Below, one piece after another: positions 46,440 to 55,318 of a stretch of DNA of 64,000 nt (positions are counted from its first letter, which is position 1; each line of letters begins with the position of its first letter). Both the position numbers and the translations under genes were made by a program. Origin of the DNA: Flavobacterium panici (lineage in GTDB: Bacteria; Bacteroidota; Bacteroidia; Flavobacteriales; Flavobacteriaceae); NCBI RefSeq assembly GCF_903819335.1, contig NZ_CAIJDE010000028.1, positions 1-64,000 of the forward strand, given 5' to 3'. The notes under the pieces are model-generated. The model was not told where the DNA came from and did no database searches. It worked only from the letters and a program-made list of their open reading frames with translations.

Positions 46440-48224
46440 ATGGGAAAAGTAGCTATTTATGCAAGGGTATCGACTATAGAGAAACAAGATTATAAACGCC
46501 AAATAAGTGACTGCAAAACTGCAATTGGAAATCTATATACCGAAGATAACATAGAAATCTTTGCCGAACAAATATCAGGTTATAAAGAAAACGAAGCACG
46601 ACCACAATTAAGCAAATTACTTTCAATCATTGAAAATGATGCTACCTATTTTTCAAAAATCTATTGTACTGAAATTTCACGCCTTGGTCGTGACCCTAGA
46701 GCAACACGAAGCCTTATAGATAATCTAACAGATAAGAAAATCCCAATTTTCATTACTTCAATAAACAAGCAAACGCTTGACGAAAATGGCGAGCGTGATT
46801 CAACTATGAATATCATTTTGCAGGTATTAATGGAGTTTGCAGATTCTGAAAGCAAGACAATGAAGAAACGAAGCAAATCGGGATTGCTACAAAGCGTTAT
46901 CAATGGAAATGCTGGCGGTTCTAAAAACCTGCCTTACGGATATACCAAAGACGAAAACAAAAAGCTAATAATTGATGATGAAGAAGCAGAAATCATAAAA
47001 GAAATTTTCAACCTTTACAAGCAAGGAAACGGATTTAAGGCAATTGCAAATATTTTAAACTTCAAAGAAGTTCCAACAAGGACACAAAAGGCTTTTGGTA
47101 ACCAGTTAATGAAATATAAAACGGAAAAAACAGCAGATAAAGTAACTTGGACAGACGTTGCAATCGACAAGATAATTAAAAATTCAATCTATTACGGGCA
47201 ACGAAGATTTAAAGGAAACCTTTACCCAGCCCCTGCAATAATTGAAGAACAGCTTTTTAGAGAATGCAACGAAATTACAGCAACAAAAACACATCGAAAC
47301 TATCTCACGACTTATACTTATTTACTGAAAGATTTATTAATTTGCGGGTGTTGTGGTCGCAATTACTTTGCAAAATTTAAGCCAGTTGAAGGTGGCGATA
47401 AAGTTTATATATGTTCTTCAAGACTTATCAAAGGTGGCAATTGTGGTAATATTGGTGTTAATATTTCTCTGCTGGAATCTGCAATATATGAAGAGTTTAT
47501 AAGCAGCGGCAGGTTAGCTAATTATATACAAATGAATAAGGTTGATATTTTTGAGGAATTAAAAACAAAAATAAGCACTCTTGAAATTGATTTAAAAATT
47601 GCTCAATCTGATGTAGCAAAAAAAGAAAACGAGAAGAAACGTTTACTTGACCTGTATCTTGCTGATAAAATCGATTCTAATGCATTTGAAAAAAAACAGT
47701 CTGAAATTAATCAAAGTGAATTTGAACTTACTACCAAGATTGATTTATTAAAAGAGGAAATATTTCAAAATAAGAAGATATTGGACAAACAAAGCGACAA
47801 GCAAACAACAACACAAATGCTTATCGATGCGAAAGACAATAGAACTGAGCTTAAAACTCTCTTTAATCAATTTATATCGAGGATTATTATAAACAAGTTA
47901 GATGCTAAAACAGTTCTCGCAAGCGTCTTTATAACTTATGGTGGCAAAGAAATTGGACACCCAATTAAATTATTTTTAAACATTAGAGGATTAATTTCAA
48001 GACCAATGAAATATGAATATATATCAGCTATTGGAATAGACTACAGACCAATATATAGAAGAAATATTTTGCTTAATAATCCAGCTAAATTACTATTAGA
48101 AGTTGAAGAGAAAAAAATTGTTTATGACCCATTAGGCGAAATCGATGATTTTTTAATTATAAATATTCCATCTGAAAATTTAATAATCATTGAAAACACA
48201 TATCCAATAAGTAAAAAAAGTTAA
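46440..48224 (+). CDS. Large serine recombinase (phage integrase)
   Basis: 594 aa. Resolvase domain at the N-terminus with catalytic Ser11 in YARVST and the conserved EISRLGRDPRATRSL (about 78-92). The recombinase domain follows (about 155-290) with LPYGYTKDE; then a zinc ribbon with CGCCGRNYFAK (about 302-312) and CSSRLIKGGNCGNIG (about 328-342), and a long coiled coil (about 375-470) that in this family controls directionality. Length fits phage integrases of the LSR group. Position at the element end and the disrupted yifB identify it as the integrase. Confidence 0.94.
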   Translation: MGKVAIYARVSTIEKQDYKRQISDCKTAIGNLYTEDNIEIFAEQISGYKENEARPQLSKLLSIIENDATYFSKIYCTEISRLGRDPRATRSLIDNLTDKKIPIFITSINKQTLDENGERDSTMNIILQVLMEFADSESKTMKKRSKSGLLQSVINGNAGGSKNLPYGYTKDENKKLIIDDEEAEIIKEIFNLYKQGNGFKAIANILNFKEVPTRTQKAFGNQLMKYKTEKTADKVTWTDVAIDKIIKNSIYYGQRRFKGNLYPAPAIIEEQLFRECNEITATKTHRNYLTTYTYLLKDLLICGCCGRNYFAKFKPVEGGDKVYICSSRLIKGGNCGNIGVNISLLESAIYEEFISSGRLANYIQMNKVDIFEELKTKISTLEIDLKIAQSDVAKKENEKKRLLDLYLADKIDSNAFEKKQSEINQSEFELTTKIDLLKEEIFQNKKILDKQSDKQTTTQMLIDAKDNRTELKTLFNQFISRIIINKLDAKTVLASVFITYGGKEIGHPIKLFLNIRGLISRPMKYEYISAIGIDYRPIYRRNILLNNPAKLLLEVEEKKIVYDPLGEIDDFLIINIPSENLIIIENTYPISKKS

Positions 48225-48238
48225 GATAATTACCTTCT

Positions 48239-49009
48239 TTAGTCCGAATATACACTTTCAATAATCTTCATAGCTTCTCTACTAACTATCTTTTCATTCT
48301 TATATTCTCTTTCATAGAAGTAAAAAAATATTTTATTGTACTGTGGAATTTCTAGGAAAATGAAATCACCTGACGTATGGAAATAATGAAAAGAAGTATT
48401 CTTAGTGGTGCCAACAATCAAATGTGAAATTCTTTTCGACTTATCTTTTGTCGCAATCCTTTTTAGCGCTTTTCTTGTTTGCGTAGTTACTGTTCGCACT
48501 GAAAAATCTCTCATATATGCAATAGATAAATCAGCAAGCATTGGAATATAGTGTGAATCTTTGTGCTTTTTAAATTCACTGCGTAAGTCCCATACTTGTA
48601 TTTTAAAATCTATAATCTCCAACCATCTTATTATTGTCAACCAATCATCAGGGCTGTAGTACGATTTTTTCAAATCAACAACTGATAAAATTTTTTGCAC
48701 CTTTCTTTCAATAGAATTAAACAATTCAGAATTGCATTTAGCACATAATGGAATAGTTGCTTTAATGTATGATTGGTCTAGTTTGTTTACATCTGAGACA
48801 AAAAACTTTTTTGGATTGCTTTCAAATACCCATTTTGGAATAACGTGTTCCTTGGTAAGATTTTTTTCAGTTCCGCAAAATGAGCAAGACGGTATTTTCT
48901 TTTTTGTTATTAGACCAGTCAAGTAATCATCAAACAATTTATTCATTACATATTTGCCTTGTCCCCTAGCAGTTTTTCTAATTTCAAGCAATTTGGATTC
49001 AATGTTCAT
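48239..49009 (-). CDS. HNH endonuclease-like protein
   Basis: 256 aa. Zinc-finger HNH core: CSFCGTEKNLTKEHVIPKW (about 42-60), with the His in the TKEHVIP motif as the likely general base, and CAKCN (about 89-93) as the second metal-binding pair. The remaining 150 residues are unrecognised. It sits next to the integrase and converges with it (15 bp between stops). Phage cargo nucleases of this kind are often homing or defence enzymes; the role here is unknown. Confidence 0.7.
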   Translation of the reverse strand: MNIESKLLEIRKTARGQGKYVMNKLFDDYLTGLITKKKIPSCSFCGTEKNLTKEHVIPKWVFESNPKKFFVSDVNKLDQSYIKATIPLCAKCNSELFNSIERKVQKILSVVDLKKSYYSPDDWLTIIRWLEIIDFKIQVWDLRSEFKKHKDSHYIPMLADLSIAYMRDFSVRTVTTQTRKALKRIATKDKSKRISHLIVGTTKNTSFHYFHTSGDFIFLEIPQYNKIFFYFYEREYKNEKIVSREAMKIIESVYSD

Positions 49010-49163
49010 AAGTCTAAAATTACATATAACCGAAGATAAGTTTTTTAATAACGATGTAAAATCTCAAAGGATAATAACTATAAAAATCAGGTATTTATAC
49101 TCATTATTAACAAGAATTACTTGCATAATTTAGCATTAACCAAAAACCTAAAAAATTAATATT

Positions 49164-50138
49164 ATGAAAAAGAGATTTCTTATTTTAATCGTGTTTATTT
49201 TTTGTCAAAATCTGTTTTCGCAAGAACTTACATTAACTTGTAAAGTTGTTGATGAAACAGGTAGAGCTATTCCAGGTGCAAGTGTTATCAATCTGAAAGA
49301 TAAAAAAAAACCCGTTAGCACTGATTTTGAAGGTATGTTTACAATTCCATATACAACAGATAGCGAAATAATTAAAATTAACTATCTAGGTTATGACTCA
49401 AAAACGTATCAAGTTAAGGATTTACTAAAAACAAAAGTAATTGATTTGGAAGTTTCAGATGCACAAATGCAAGAAGTTGTTGTATCTGCTTCTACTGTAT
49501 CTTTTACCAATTACTGGCTAGGAGCAAAAATTGGTTACAATTTTGTTTCTGATTCTGATGAAGATAATTTTATTGGTTCTGCAATTGTTTCTTTAAATAT
49601 GTTGGAAAGTGAATCTACACGTAATACTTTTTCAGTTATTGGTAATATTGGTGATTTTAAATTTACTAAAGATACTGCTGAAGTAGCTAAAATTGAAAAG
49701 CTAGCCCAATCAATTAATGGTATTTCAATAGGTCTTGGATATGAATATAATAATAGAGGCTTTTTTGGGAGGGATATAGGTATCGAGAAATTTAATTCGA
49801 AATTATTTCTAACTTCAGTAGCAAGATTTACTACATATAAGAATATAGGTGTTGAAAATGAATCCGTAAATTTTGTTCAAAATGTTAATACATTAGGTAC
49901 GGAATTTGCTCTAGCAGGTTTCAAAGAAGGTGGTCAATTAACATTAACCTTATGCTCCTCATTGATGTTATTTGACCCTAACAAATATGAATTAATTTTT
50001 GATAAAAGAAGAGATTATTTGGTTACTTATGAAGCAACCTTAATAATACCCATACAAAAGAAAATCGGTTTCTTTGTTAATGGTACATTCTCAGATAAAT
50101 CTTCTGCTTTGTTTTCTTTTGGTATCGCACTTAAGTAA
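49164..50138 (+). CDS. Small outer-membrane protein with CarboxypepD_reg-like domain
   Basis: 324 aa. Signal peptide ending LFSQ (about 19). Residues about 22-105 are the carboxypeptidase-regulatory-like domain found at the N-terminus of SusC-type receptors (TCKVVDETGRAIPGASVINL, NYLGYDSKTY) followed by the usual MQEVVVSA linker. The plug domain is absent: after residue 110 the chain goes straight to beta strands ending ALFSFGIALK (aromatic-ended barrel). So it is a miniature receptor-like barrel. It is encoded by a prophage and not next to any transport gene. Confidence 0.65.
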   Translation: MKKRFLILIVFIFCQNLFSQELTLTCKVVDETGRAIPGASVINLKDKKKPVSTDFEGMFTIPYTTDSEIIKINYLGYDSKTYQVKDLLKTKVIDLEVSDAQMQEVVVSASTVSFTNYWLGAKIGYNFVSDSDEDNFIGSAIVSLNMLESESTRNTFSVIGNIGDFKFTKDTAEVAKIEKLAQSINGISIGLGYEYNNRGFFGRDIGIEKFNSKLFLTSVARFTTYKNIGVENESVNFVQNVNTLGTEFALAGFKEGGQLTLTLCSSLMLFDPNKYELIFDKRRDYLVTYEATLIIPIQKKIGFFVNGTFSDKSSALFSFGIALK

Positions 50139-50141
50139 ATT

Positions 50142-50175
50142 AAAAAGCTACAATAAAATTATTGTAGCTTTTTTC
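50142..50175. terminator. Terminator after the small outer-membrane protein gene
   Basis: AAGCTACAAT pairs with ATTGTAGCTT over aaaatt, with A-run before and T-run after. It can act in both directions and sits between convergent genes. Confidence 0.85.
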
Positions 50176-50269
50176 TAATTACTTTAATTATTCATTTAAT
50201 ATATAAGTTAGAGAAACAAATTGTTTTTTTGGTTACTTGGCGGGAAAGATGTACGATATTAAAATGCTA

Positions 50270-51070
50270 TTAGCCAATCTGTGCATTTACTTGTTCCGAT
50301 GGTATTTTATGACCCGCAAATTGCAAAAGTTTAACAATTGCATCCTCACAATCAAAATCATCATTAATTGAAAACATTAAATTTAGTATGGCGATAAATT
50401 CTTTATCATTTGAATCAATTATTACCTCTTCTAAATTACTGTCATCTGAGGTGGTATTTTTAATTTTAATTGAAAAATTCTTCAAGTCAGTATCAAATTT
50501 AAAGTATAGATTTTTTTCTACGTGCCAACGAGATTTGCCAAAGTTTTTTCCATCTGTTATGAAAAATTCACTATTAATCATATCTGTTTTACCATCAACA
50601 CATCTAATAAATAAGTCTGCGATATCAACCGCCTCTTTTACTTCATCTTCCTTAGGCTGCTGATATAAATGTTCGAGCTTGTTTCTTAGTGACCTTGTTT
50701 TAAAAATAATTAAACTAGGTGCTAAATTTATACTATGTATAATTTTAAGTTTAATAGGTATATTATCATCTTCAAAATCAAACAATTTAACATAATCTGC
50801 AAATTCTTTGTTGAAATTATCTGACTTTATACCTAACGCCTCAAATACACTATCAATCTGACAATCAATTGCCCTTTTGGAATTTGTCAAGCTATTAATG
50901 TGCCCCATCAGATTACCACCTTTTAGGTCAATTTTTGCCCACCTCAAAAAATCCTTTGGGCATAAATCAAATACTGATTTATCTAATTCTGTACCCATAT
51001 CAGCACATACAATTAAATCAGTTAAATCAAGTCTTGATGATTTTAAAATGCTTAAAAATTTATCTTTCAT
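50270..51070 (-). CDS. Protein with HEPN-type RxxxxH motif
   Basis: 266 aa, not assigned to a named family. Around residues 124-155 is a helical segment with R129-N-K-L-E-H134 (Rx4H), followed by a polar then aliphatic pattern (YQQPKEDEVKEAVDIADLFI) that is typical of HEPN domains, which are often RNases. The C-terminal part is acidic. It lies in the prophage accessory zone with its own terminator opposite. Imperfect direct repeats (tgttttttggttRcttgg) flank the gene at about 50222 and 51124. A toxin or abortive-infection role is plausible but inferred. Confidence 0.5.
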   Translation of the reverse strand: MKDKFLSILKSSRLDLTDLIVCADMGTELDKSVFDLCPKDFLRWAKIDLKGGNLMGHINSLTNSKRAIDCQIDSVFEALGIKSDNFNKEFADYVKLFDFEDDNIPIKLKIIHSINLAPSLIIFKTRSLRNKLEHLYQQPKEDEVKEAVDIADLFIRCVDGKTDMINSEFFITDGKNFGKSRWHVEKNLYFKFDTDLKNFSIKIKNTTSDDSNLEEVIIDSNDKEFIAILNLMFSINDDFDCEDAIVKLLQFAGHKIPSEQVNAQIG

Positions 51071-51258
51071 ACTAAAATTTAAAAAGCTAATCTACAATTT
51101 TATTTTTTTTCAATGATGCAAAATGTTTTTTGGTTGCTTGGTGAGTGTGGTGTATGTCAGCGTTCCAAAAAGCCCAAAAACACCGAAACCACCAACTCCT
51201 TGAAGTAAAATAAGCCCCGCTAAGGACTTATCTTTTTATTTTGATTTCAGTATGCTAG

Positions 51259-51909
51259 TTAAGCGAACGGGTCAACCAGTTTGTTATAATAGAACTTACC
51301 ACCTAACTCTTGGAACGCTTTAGATACTCTTTGAACTGTGCTTGGGTTCTTCTTGGTGATGCTGGCAATCTCTCGAACACTATAAGATTTACCTTTCTGT
51401 TTGGCTCTACGTTGAAGGTATTTGATAATATCGGGATGCTTACCGCACAACTCAGCTGGTGTAAACTTGCTACCTGCTTCCCTGCCTTTATAAACACCTT
51501 TCTCCTTAGCCAATCTCACACCTTCTGCTTGTCGCTCCCTGAGTGTATTAAGTTCCTGCTCTGCGATATTAGCTAAGATTGTAACAACCATCTTAAACGC
51601 TCCCGATTCTTTACCATCAATCAATGAATGCATTCCAATATTATGAACATAGACATTAACACCTTTGCTGGTCATATACTCTAGTGTTTCGAGTATGTCC
51701 AGCAGATTACGCCCAAGCCTCGATACCTCGTGCACCGTCACCTGAGTAACCAAACTTGCCTCAATATCTTGCATTAACTGCTGGGCTTTTGGTCTGTCTG
51801 TAAACTTAGTTTTACCACTTATAACGTCAATATACAACTTGTCGGTATCATTGGCTTGTCGCTCTATATTTTGGCTCTTATCTGAGATTCTAATGTATTT
51901 GGCAATCAT
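51259..51909 (-). CDS. Small serine recombinase (resolvase/invertase type)
   Basis: 216 aa. Catalytic Ser9 in YIRISDKSQ; VHEVSRLGRNLLDILETL and the ESGAFKMVVTILANIAEQELNTLRERQ helix are conserved in the Hin/Tn3-resolvase group; the C-terminal HTH is SVREIASITKKNPSTVQRVSKAF (about 178-200). It is a second serine recombinase within the prophage and is distinct from the integrase. It may invert a segment (for example of tail-fibre genes) or resolve multimers; no invertible site is visible inside the window. Confidence 0.88.
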   Translation of the reverse strand: MIAKYIRISDKSQNIERQANDTDKLYIDVISGKTKFTDRPKAQQLMQDIEASLVTQVTVHEVSRLGRNLLDILETLEYMTSKGVNVYVHNIGMHSLIDGKESGAFKMVVTILANIAEQELNTLRERQAEGVRLAKEKGVYKGREAGSKFTPAELCGKHPDIIKYLQRRAKQKGKSYSVREIASITKKNPSTVQRVSKAFQELGGKFYYNKLVDPFA

Positions 51910-52293
51910 AACTTTTTCATTTGTTGACTGGATTGAAACAAAGTTATAAATAACTTCTATATCGTGTTAGGGTTTACCCTAAAAAACAAACAATTATTTC
52001 CTTTGTAAATCCTTATTGTCAGCGGTTTTACTGGCATTTAAATTGTATGCTTTGTATTTATCCTGCATAGCATACATAAAAAGCATAAAAAAATGCACCG
52101 TATTGTGGCACATCATTCTATAAATCTTTTTTTTAAAGCGGTTTACAAATCAAAACTCTACTTCAACTGTAGAAATTATAGTTTACAAAGCCAAAAAAGT
52201 AAATATTTGGGTGAAGAAAAAAAAAGATTACCGACTTACCTTACAAATAGAATACAATTTTACTATATTAGCAAATCATAAATCAGTTAACAG
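51910..52293. other. Intergenic region between the invertase-like gene and the next gene
   Basis: 384 bp of AT-rich DNA. It contains a perfect palindrome ttagggtttaccctaa (51967-51982) 58 bp upstream of the recombinase start, and an inverted pair gtatgc/gcatac (52047-52076) followed by a repeat aaaagcataaaaaaatgc. These could be recombinase or repressor sites. No gene with convincing coding character was seen here; a 60-codon frame at 52093 is judged random. Confidence 0.5.
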
Positions 52294-53028
52294 ATGAGAC
52301 CTCTAAGTATCGTTGAACTTGAAAGCAAGATAACTTCATATAGTGATGATATAATATTCAGTGACCACCAGTATAATGAAGAAAAAATTACACAATTCTT
52401 TAACTTCTTACATAACCAACCGATATCACGAAGAATTTTAGAAAGAATATACGAGGATTTTCCTAATATACATACTGATTTGCCAAAAAGTGGTTCAAAT
52501 GTACGTTTGCAACCCAACATCAAAAAGCAAATTAAATCACTTCTTAAAACAAGAGAAGACCAAGGAGCATTTGGTTTTTTTACCATTCAAAATCTTTATG
52601 AGATTGAGCGTAAATTTCCGCACCAATACATTGATATCACTGATATTTGGTATGATAGAACTGGCACAAAACACAGTGAAATCTGCGACTATTTCCTTGA
52701 AAAATTCTTTAAACCGTTCATTGAACTATTAGACTGGTATATTTATGAAGGTCAAGTTAGAAATGAAAGAGACTACTTTTCTAAAAAAGAAATTACCGAA
52801 CTTAATGAAAAATTAGATAAAATAATGACAAAACAAGACGGTATTGGTGAACTTCTTTTTGAAGAAATAGAAAATATAAAAGAACTCATTCTATTTTTAA
52901 ATAAAAAGAACTTACTGGAGGTTATTAAAGGTAAAGTTACCGATACCGCACTAGGATTACTTATAAATGATGAGAATGTAACTTCTTTTATCAATCATAT
53001 TACAAAAAGCACGTCTTTACTTGGATGA
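52294..53028 (+). CDS. Hypothetical prophage protein
   Basis: 244 aa, soluble, mostly helical. N-terminal ~80 residues contain a possible wing/HTH-like region (FFNFLHNQPISRRILERIYEDFPN); the middle has an aromatic-rich segment (EICDYFLEKFFKPFIELLDWYIYEG) and then charged coiled-coil-like residues (ITELNEKLDKIMTKQDGIGELL). Not recognised. It stands alone on its strand between divergent minus-strand genes. Confidence 0.5.
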   Translation: MRPLSIVELESKITSYSDDIIFSDHQYNEEKITQFFNFLHNQPISRRILERIYEDFPNIHTDLPKSGSNVRLQPNIKKQIKSLLKTREDQGAFGFFTIQNLYEIERKFPHQYIDITDIWYDRTGTKHSEICDYFLEKFFKPFIELLDWYIYEGQVRNERDYFSKKEITELNEKLDKIMTKQDGIGELLFEEIENIKELILFLNKKNLLEVIKGKVTDTALGLLINDENVTSFINHITKSTSLLG

Positions 53029-53161
53029 GTAAGTTTCTACTTTTTATTGCACCAATTAGGCATTAATCATTCAATAATCTCCGCTCCGTTTCACCCGTTG
53101 GTTGCAGCGAGTTGAAATTGCCTTCTGTTTTTAACTGTAACTTTCTTAAACGTTTTTAGGG

Positions 53162-53578
53162 TTAGTCATTTTTCCGATAATCAACTATTACTTTCAATAA
53201 AAACTGAACTACAAAAAAAACTCCCAGTACTCCGTATGCATAGCGTAAAAAACAAGTAAAACTTACTGAATAGTAATAACTGATTAAAATTGATATATTA
53301 AGCAAGATTATAGAAAATATAGTTAGTAATGGTGTGGGATTCGTTTCTTCAGGTAGGATTACTTCCATAAGATGTAGCGAGGCAAAGAATGTCGAAATGT
53401 GCCAAATAAATCCTAAAGCAAAAATTAAAGCTAACTGAGCATAAACAGGGAAAACAAAAAAATCAGGCTTAAATAACATAAAAGGAATCACCCAAAAACT
53501 AACCACTATCGCCAATGAAACTAGTGTCGATTTAACATTACTGTTTAAATCTTTGAAAAGCCCTGCAAATTCACTCAT
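53162..53578 (-). CDS. Small membrane protein, prophage
   Basis: 138 aa with four predicted helices: LVSLAIVVSFWVIPFMLF, LALIFALGFIWHISTFFASL, LTIFSIILLNISILISYYYSVSF and YGVLGVFFVVQFLLKVIV. Basic C-terminus. Unrecognised. The 34-codon ORF at 53587-53691 ends 8 bp before its start and may be in the same operon. Confidence 0.55.
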   Translation of the reverse strand: MSEFAGLFKDLNSNVKSTLVSLAIVVSFWVIPFMLFKPDFFVFPVYAQLALIFALGFIWHISTFFASLHLMEVILPEETNPTPLLTIFSIILLNISILISYYYSVSFTCFLRYAYGVLGVFFVVQFLLKVIVDYRKND

Positions 53579-53586
53579 CTTAATTT

Positions 53587-53691
53587 TTATTTATTATCTT
53601 GGTTTAGAATGACGAATGTAATAAAATTTAATCGTTGATGTAGTTTTTTATTCGCTTGACTTATTTCATCTTCTTTTGGGTTTTCTGTCAT
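53587..53691 (-). CDS. Very small ORF (34 aa) upstream of the membrane protein gene
   Basis: ATG at 53691, 34 residues, stop at 53587: an acidic N-terminus (MTENPKEDEISQ), then a basic segment and a short hydrophobic stretch ITFVIL. Codons and spacing (8 bp to the next start) fit a translated leader or co-expressed small peptide. No family. Confidence 0.3.
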   Translation of the reverse strand: MTENPKEDEISQANKKLHQRLNFITFVILNQDNK

Positions 53692-53781
53692 ACTCAATAA
53701 TTTTTAATTAATACTAATTAATTGCCTGGCTTGCTTTTCTATTAAGTCTTGAGATGGTTCATTTTCGTTTTGGTTAATGCA

Positions 53782-54636
53782 TTAGCTTGCTAATCTAACC
53801 TGTTCTGATTCATCGGTTTCTTGAACTTCAAAACTTTTCGGAAATTCTCGAATCATTAAATCGTCAGGAATCGGCAATACTTTGTCAATCTGTTTAAAGA
53901 AATATGGAACTCCTTTTGTTTTACAGTCGTCTCGCAAAATTCTGCCCCAGTCTGTATTAAACGTTCTTCTCTTATTTCCGCTCTCACCTCCACAGATTAC
54001 CCAGTCCACCAAATCAAGCAACACTCTATCTGTCCCATCATTAACTTTTGTCATTAAATCGACTTTATCCAATTGAGGTTCAACAGACAAAAATCTCTGA
54101 CCATTTACCTTTGATAATTGAACAATCAGCTTATCAGCAGTTTCCTGATTTACTGGTGACGTTCCAAACATTACATTTTTCGGTGGATTCTGCTTCCAGT
54201 TCTCAGGAATGTACTTATTGATGTTTGACGGTCTTTTGGTCAATAACAAGAACATCAAGTTTGGCGAATTAGGAACAACTTCATTAAAGAACTTATCTCT
54301 TAACTGACCTGTATTCCAAAATTCTGCCTCACCTTCCACATAAGGATTGCCTTTGTGGTCTACCAATGACATCGATTTTTCGAAAATATCCATCATTGAC
54401 CCAACGAAAACTTTATGTATTTCGTTTTTCTTTTCAGCTTCTTTCTGAAATCTCTCAAATTCAGTCCAAACGCTTTTAATCATTCGTCTAGGTTTATCAT
54501 TTCCCCAAACGTCGCTACCTACTCGCTTTGCGATTTTACCCGCATAGCAATTTGTACACCCTTCGTGTACTTCTGTGCATCCCCACCAAAGGTTTGCAGT
54601 GTGGTTTGTCCACTCAATCTTACTGTTTTCTGCCAT
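53782..54636 (-). CDS. DUF5131 (Gp37/Gp68-like) family protein
   Basis: 284 aa. The N-terminal IEWTNHTANLWWGCTEVHEGCTNCYA segment has cysteines in a CxxxxxxCxxC arrangement, resembling a divergent radical-SAM iron-sulfur site; FLLLTKRPSNINKYIPENW and the later CGGESGNKRRTF are family hallmarks. DUF5131 proteins are common in phages and mobile elements; biochemical role is not established. Coded in a minus-strand block with the methyltransferase. Confidence 0.85.
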   Translation of the reverse strand: MAENSKIEWTNHTANLWWGCTEVHEGCTNCYAGKIAKRVGSDVWGNDKPRRMIKSVWTEFERFQKEAEKKNEIHKVFVGSMMDIFEKSMSLVDHKGNPYVEGEAEFWNTGQLRDKFFNEVVPNSPNLMFLLLTKRPSNINKYIPENWKQNPPKNVMFGTSPVNQETADKLIVQLSKVNGQRFLSVEPQLDKVDLMTKVNDGTDRVLLDLVDWVICGGESGNKRRTFNTDWGRILRDDCKTKGVPYFFKQIDKVLPIPDDLMIREFPKSFEVQETDESEQVRLAS

Positions 54637-54719
54637 TTATCTAATTTTAATTAATAATACTTGCTTTGCAGTTTTACTGCCCTTGCAACCAGCAAGGCTT
54701 TTAGACCTTGCAAATTGAT

Positions 54720-55136
54720 TTAATCTTTAAAAAGAAATTGACTTATCAAATTTCCCAAGTAAACACTTTCTTCTTTATCATCGTTGGTTATAACGATATG
54801 ATTGTCCTTCGCCATATCTTCACCTTTCAAATGATAACTACCACCATATACCGCACTAACCATTTCTTCAACACGACTCTTCGTAATTCTTGAAAAATCA
54901 GATTTAACCTTCACAATTGGACTATTGAAATTGATAATCATTGAAGTTACTTTATCCTCAAAGTTTTGGTTTACAATCGGCTTACCACCATAATTCCTAA
55001 TAGTTTCGTAAAATGACAAATCATTTAATTCTGCTTGTTCCATATAATGCTTAACATTTGGAATTTCAAATGTTTTTCCTTTTCGCAAATTTGCGATAAA
55101 CATCTCTTGATGTTTGTTCAATTTAATTTCACTCAT
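54720..55136 (-). CDS. Hypothetical prophage protein
   Basis: 138 aa, soluble, mixed helix and strand; HQEMFIANLRKGKTFEIPNVKHYMEQAEL near the N-terminus. Not recognised. Its promoter (TACCTTTG at 55283-55276, minus strand) contains an embedded operator-like palindrome. Confidence 0.5.
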   Translation of the reverse strand: MSEIKLNKHQEMFIANLRKGKTFEIPNVKHYMEQAELNDLSFYETIRNYGGKPIVNQNFEDKVTSMIINFNSPIVKVKSDFSRITKSRVEEMVSAVYGGSYHLKGEDMAKDNHIVITNDDKEESVYLGNLISQFLFKD

Positions 55137-55275
55137 ACTTTATTTTTGGTTTAAAATGTTAAAATTTTATTTTTTATATAAATTTATATGAATTTCTTTT
55201 GGTAACTCAATTAAGTTATATATCTTTGTCTCGGACTTATAGTGCGCTTTCTATAAATTTTTAATTCGAATACAA

Positions 55276-55306
55276 CAAAGGTACGTATTTTATCTGAAAT
55301 ACGCAA
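55276..55306 (-). promoter_or_regulatory. Promoter with embedded inverted-repeat operator
   Basis: On the minus strand a TTG (55306-55304) and TACCTTTG (55283-55276) are about 20 bp apart. Between them lies a perfect palindrome CGTATTT-N6-AAATACG (55284-55303), filling the spacer. A dimeric repressor bound there would block RNA polymerase. The gene controlled starts at 55136. Confidence 0.6.
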
Positions 55307-55318
55307 CTTTTTCCTATA

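Noticed and set aside
52093..52281. 60-codon frame in the intergenic region before 52294
   Set aside because: Composition is that of AT-rich random DNA, it spans inverted repeats, and it has no family features.
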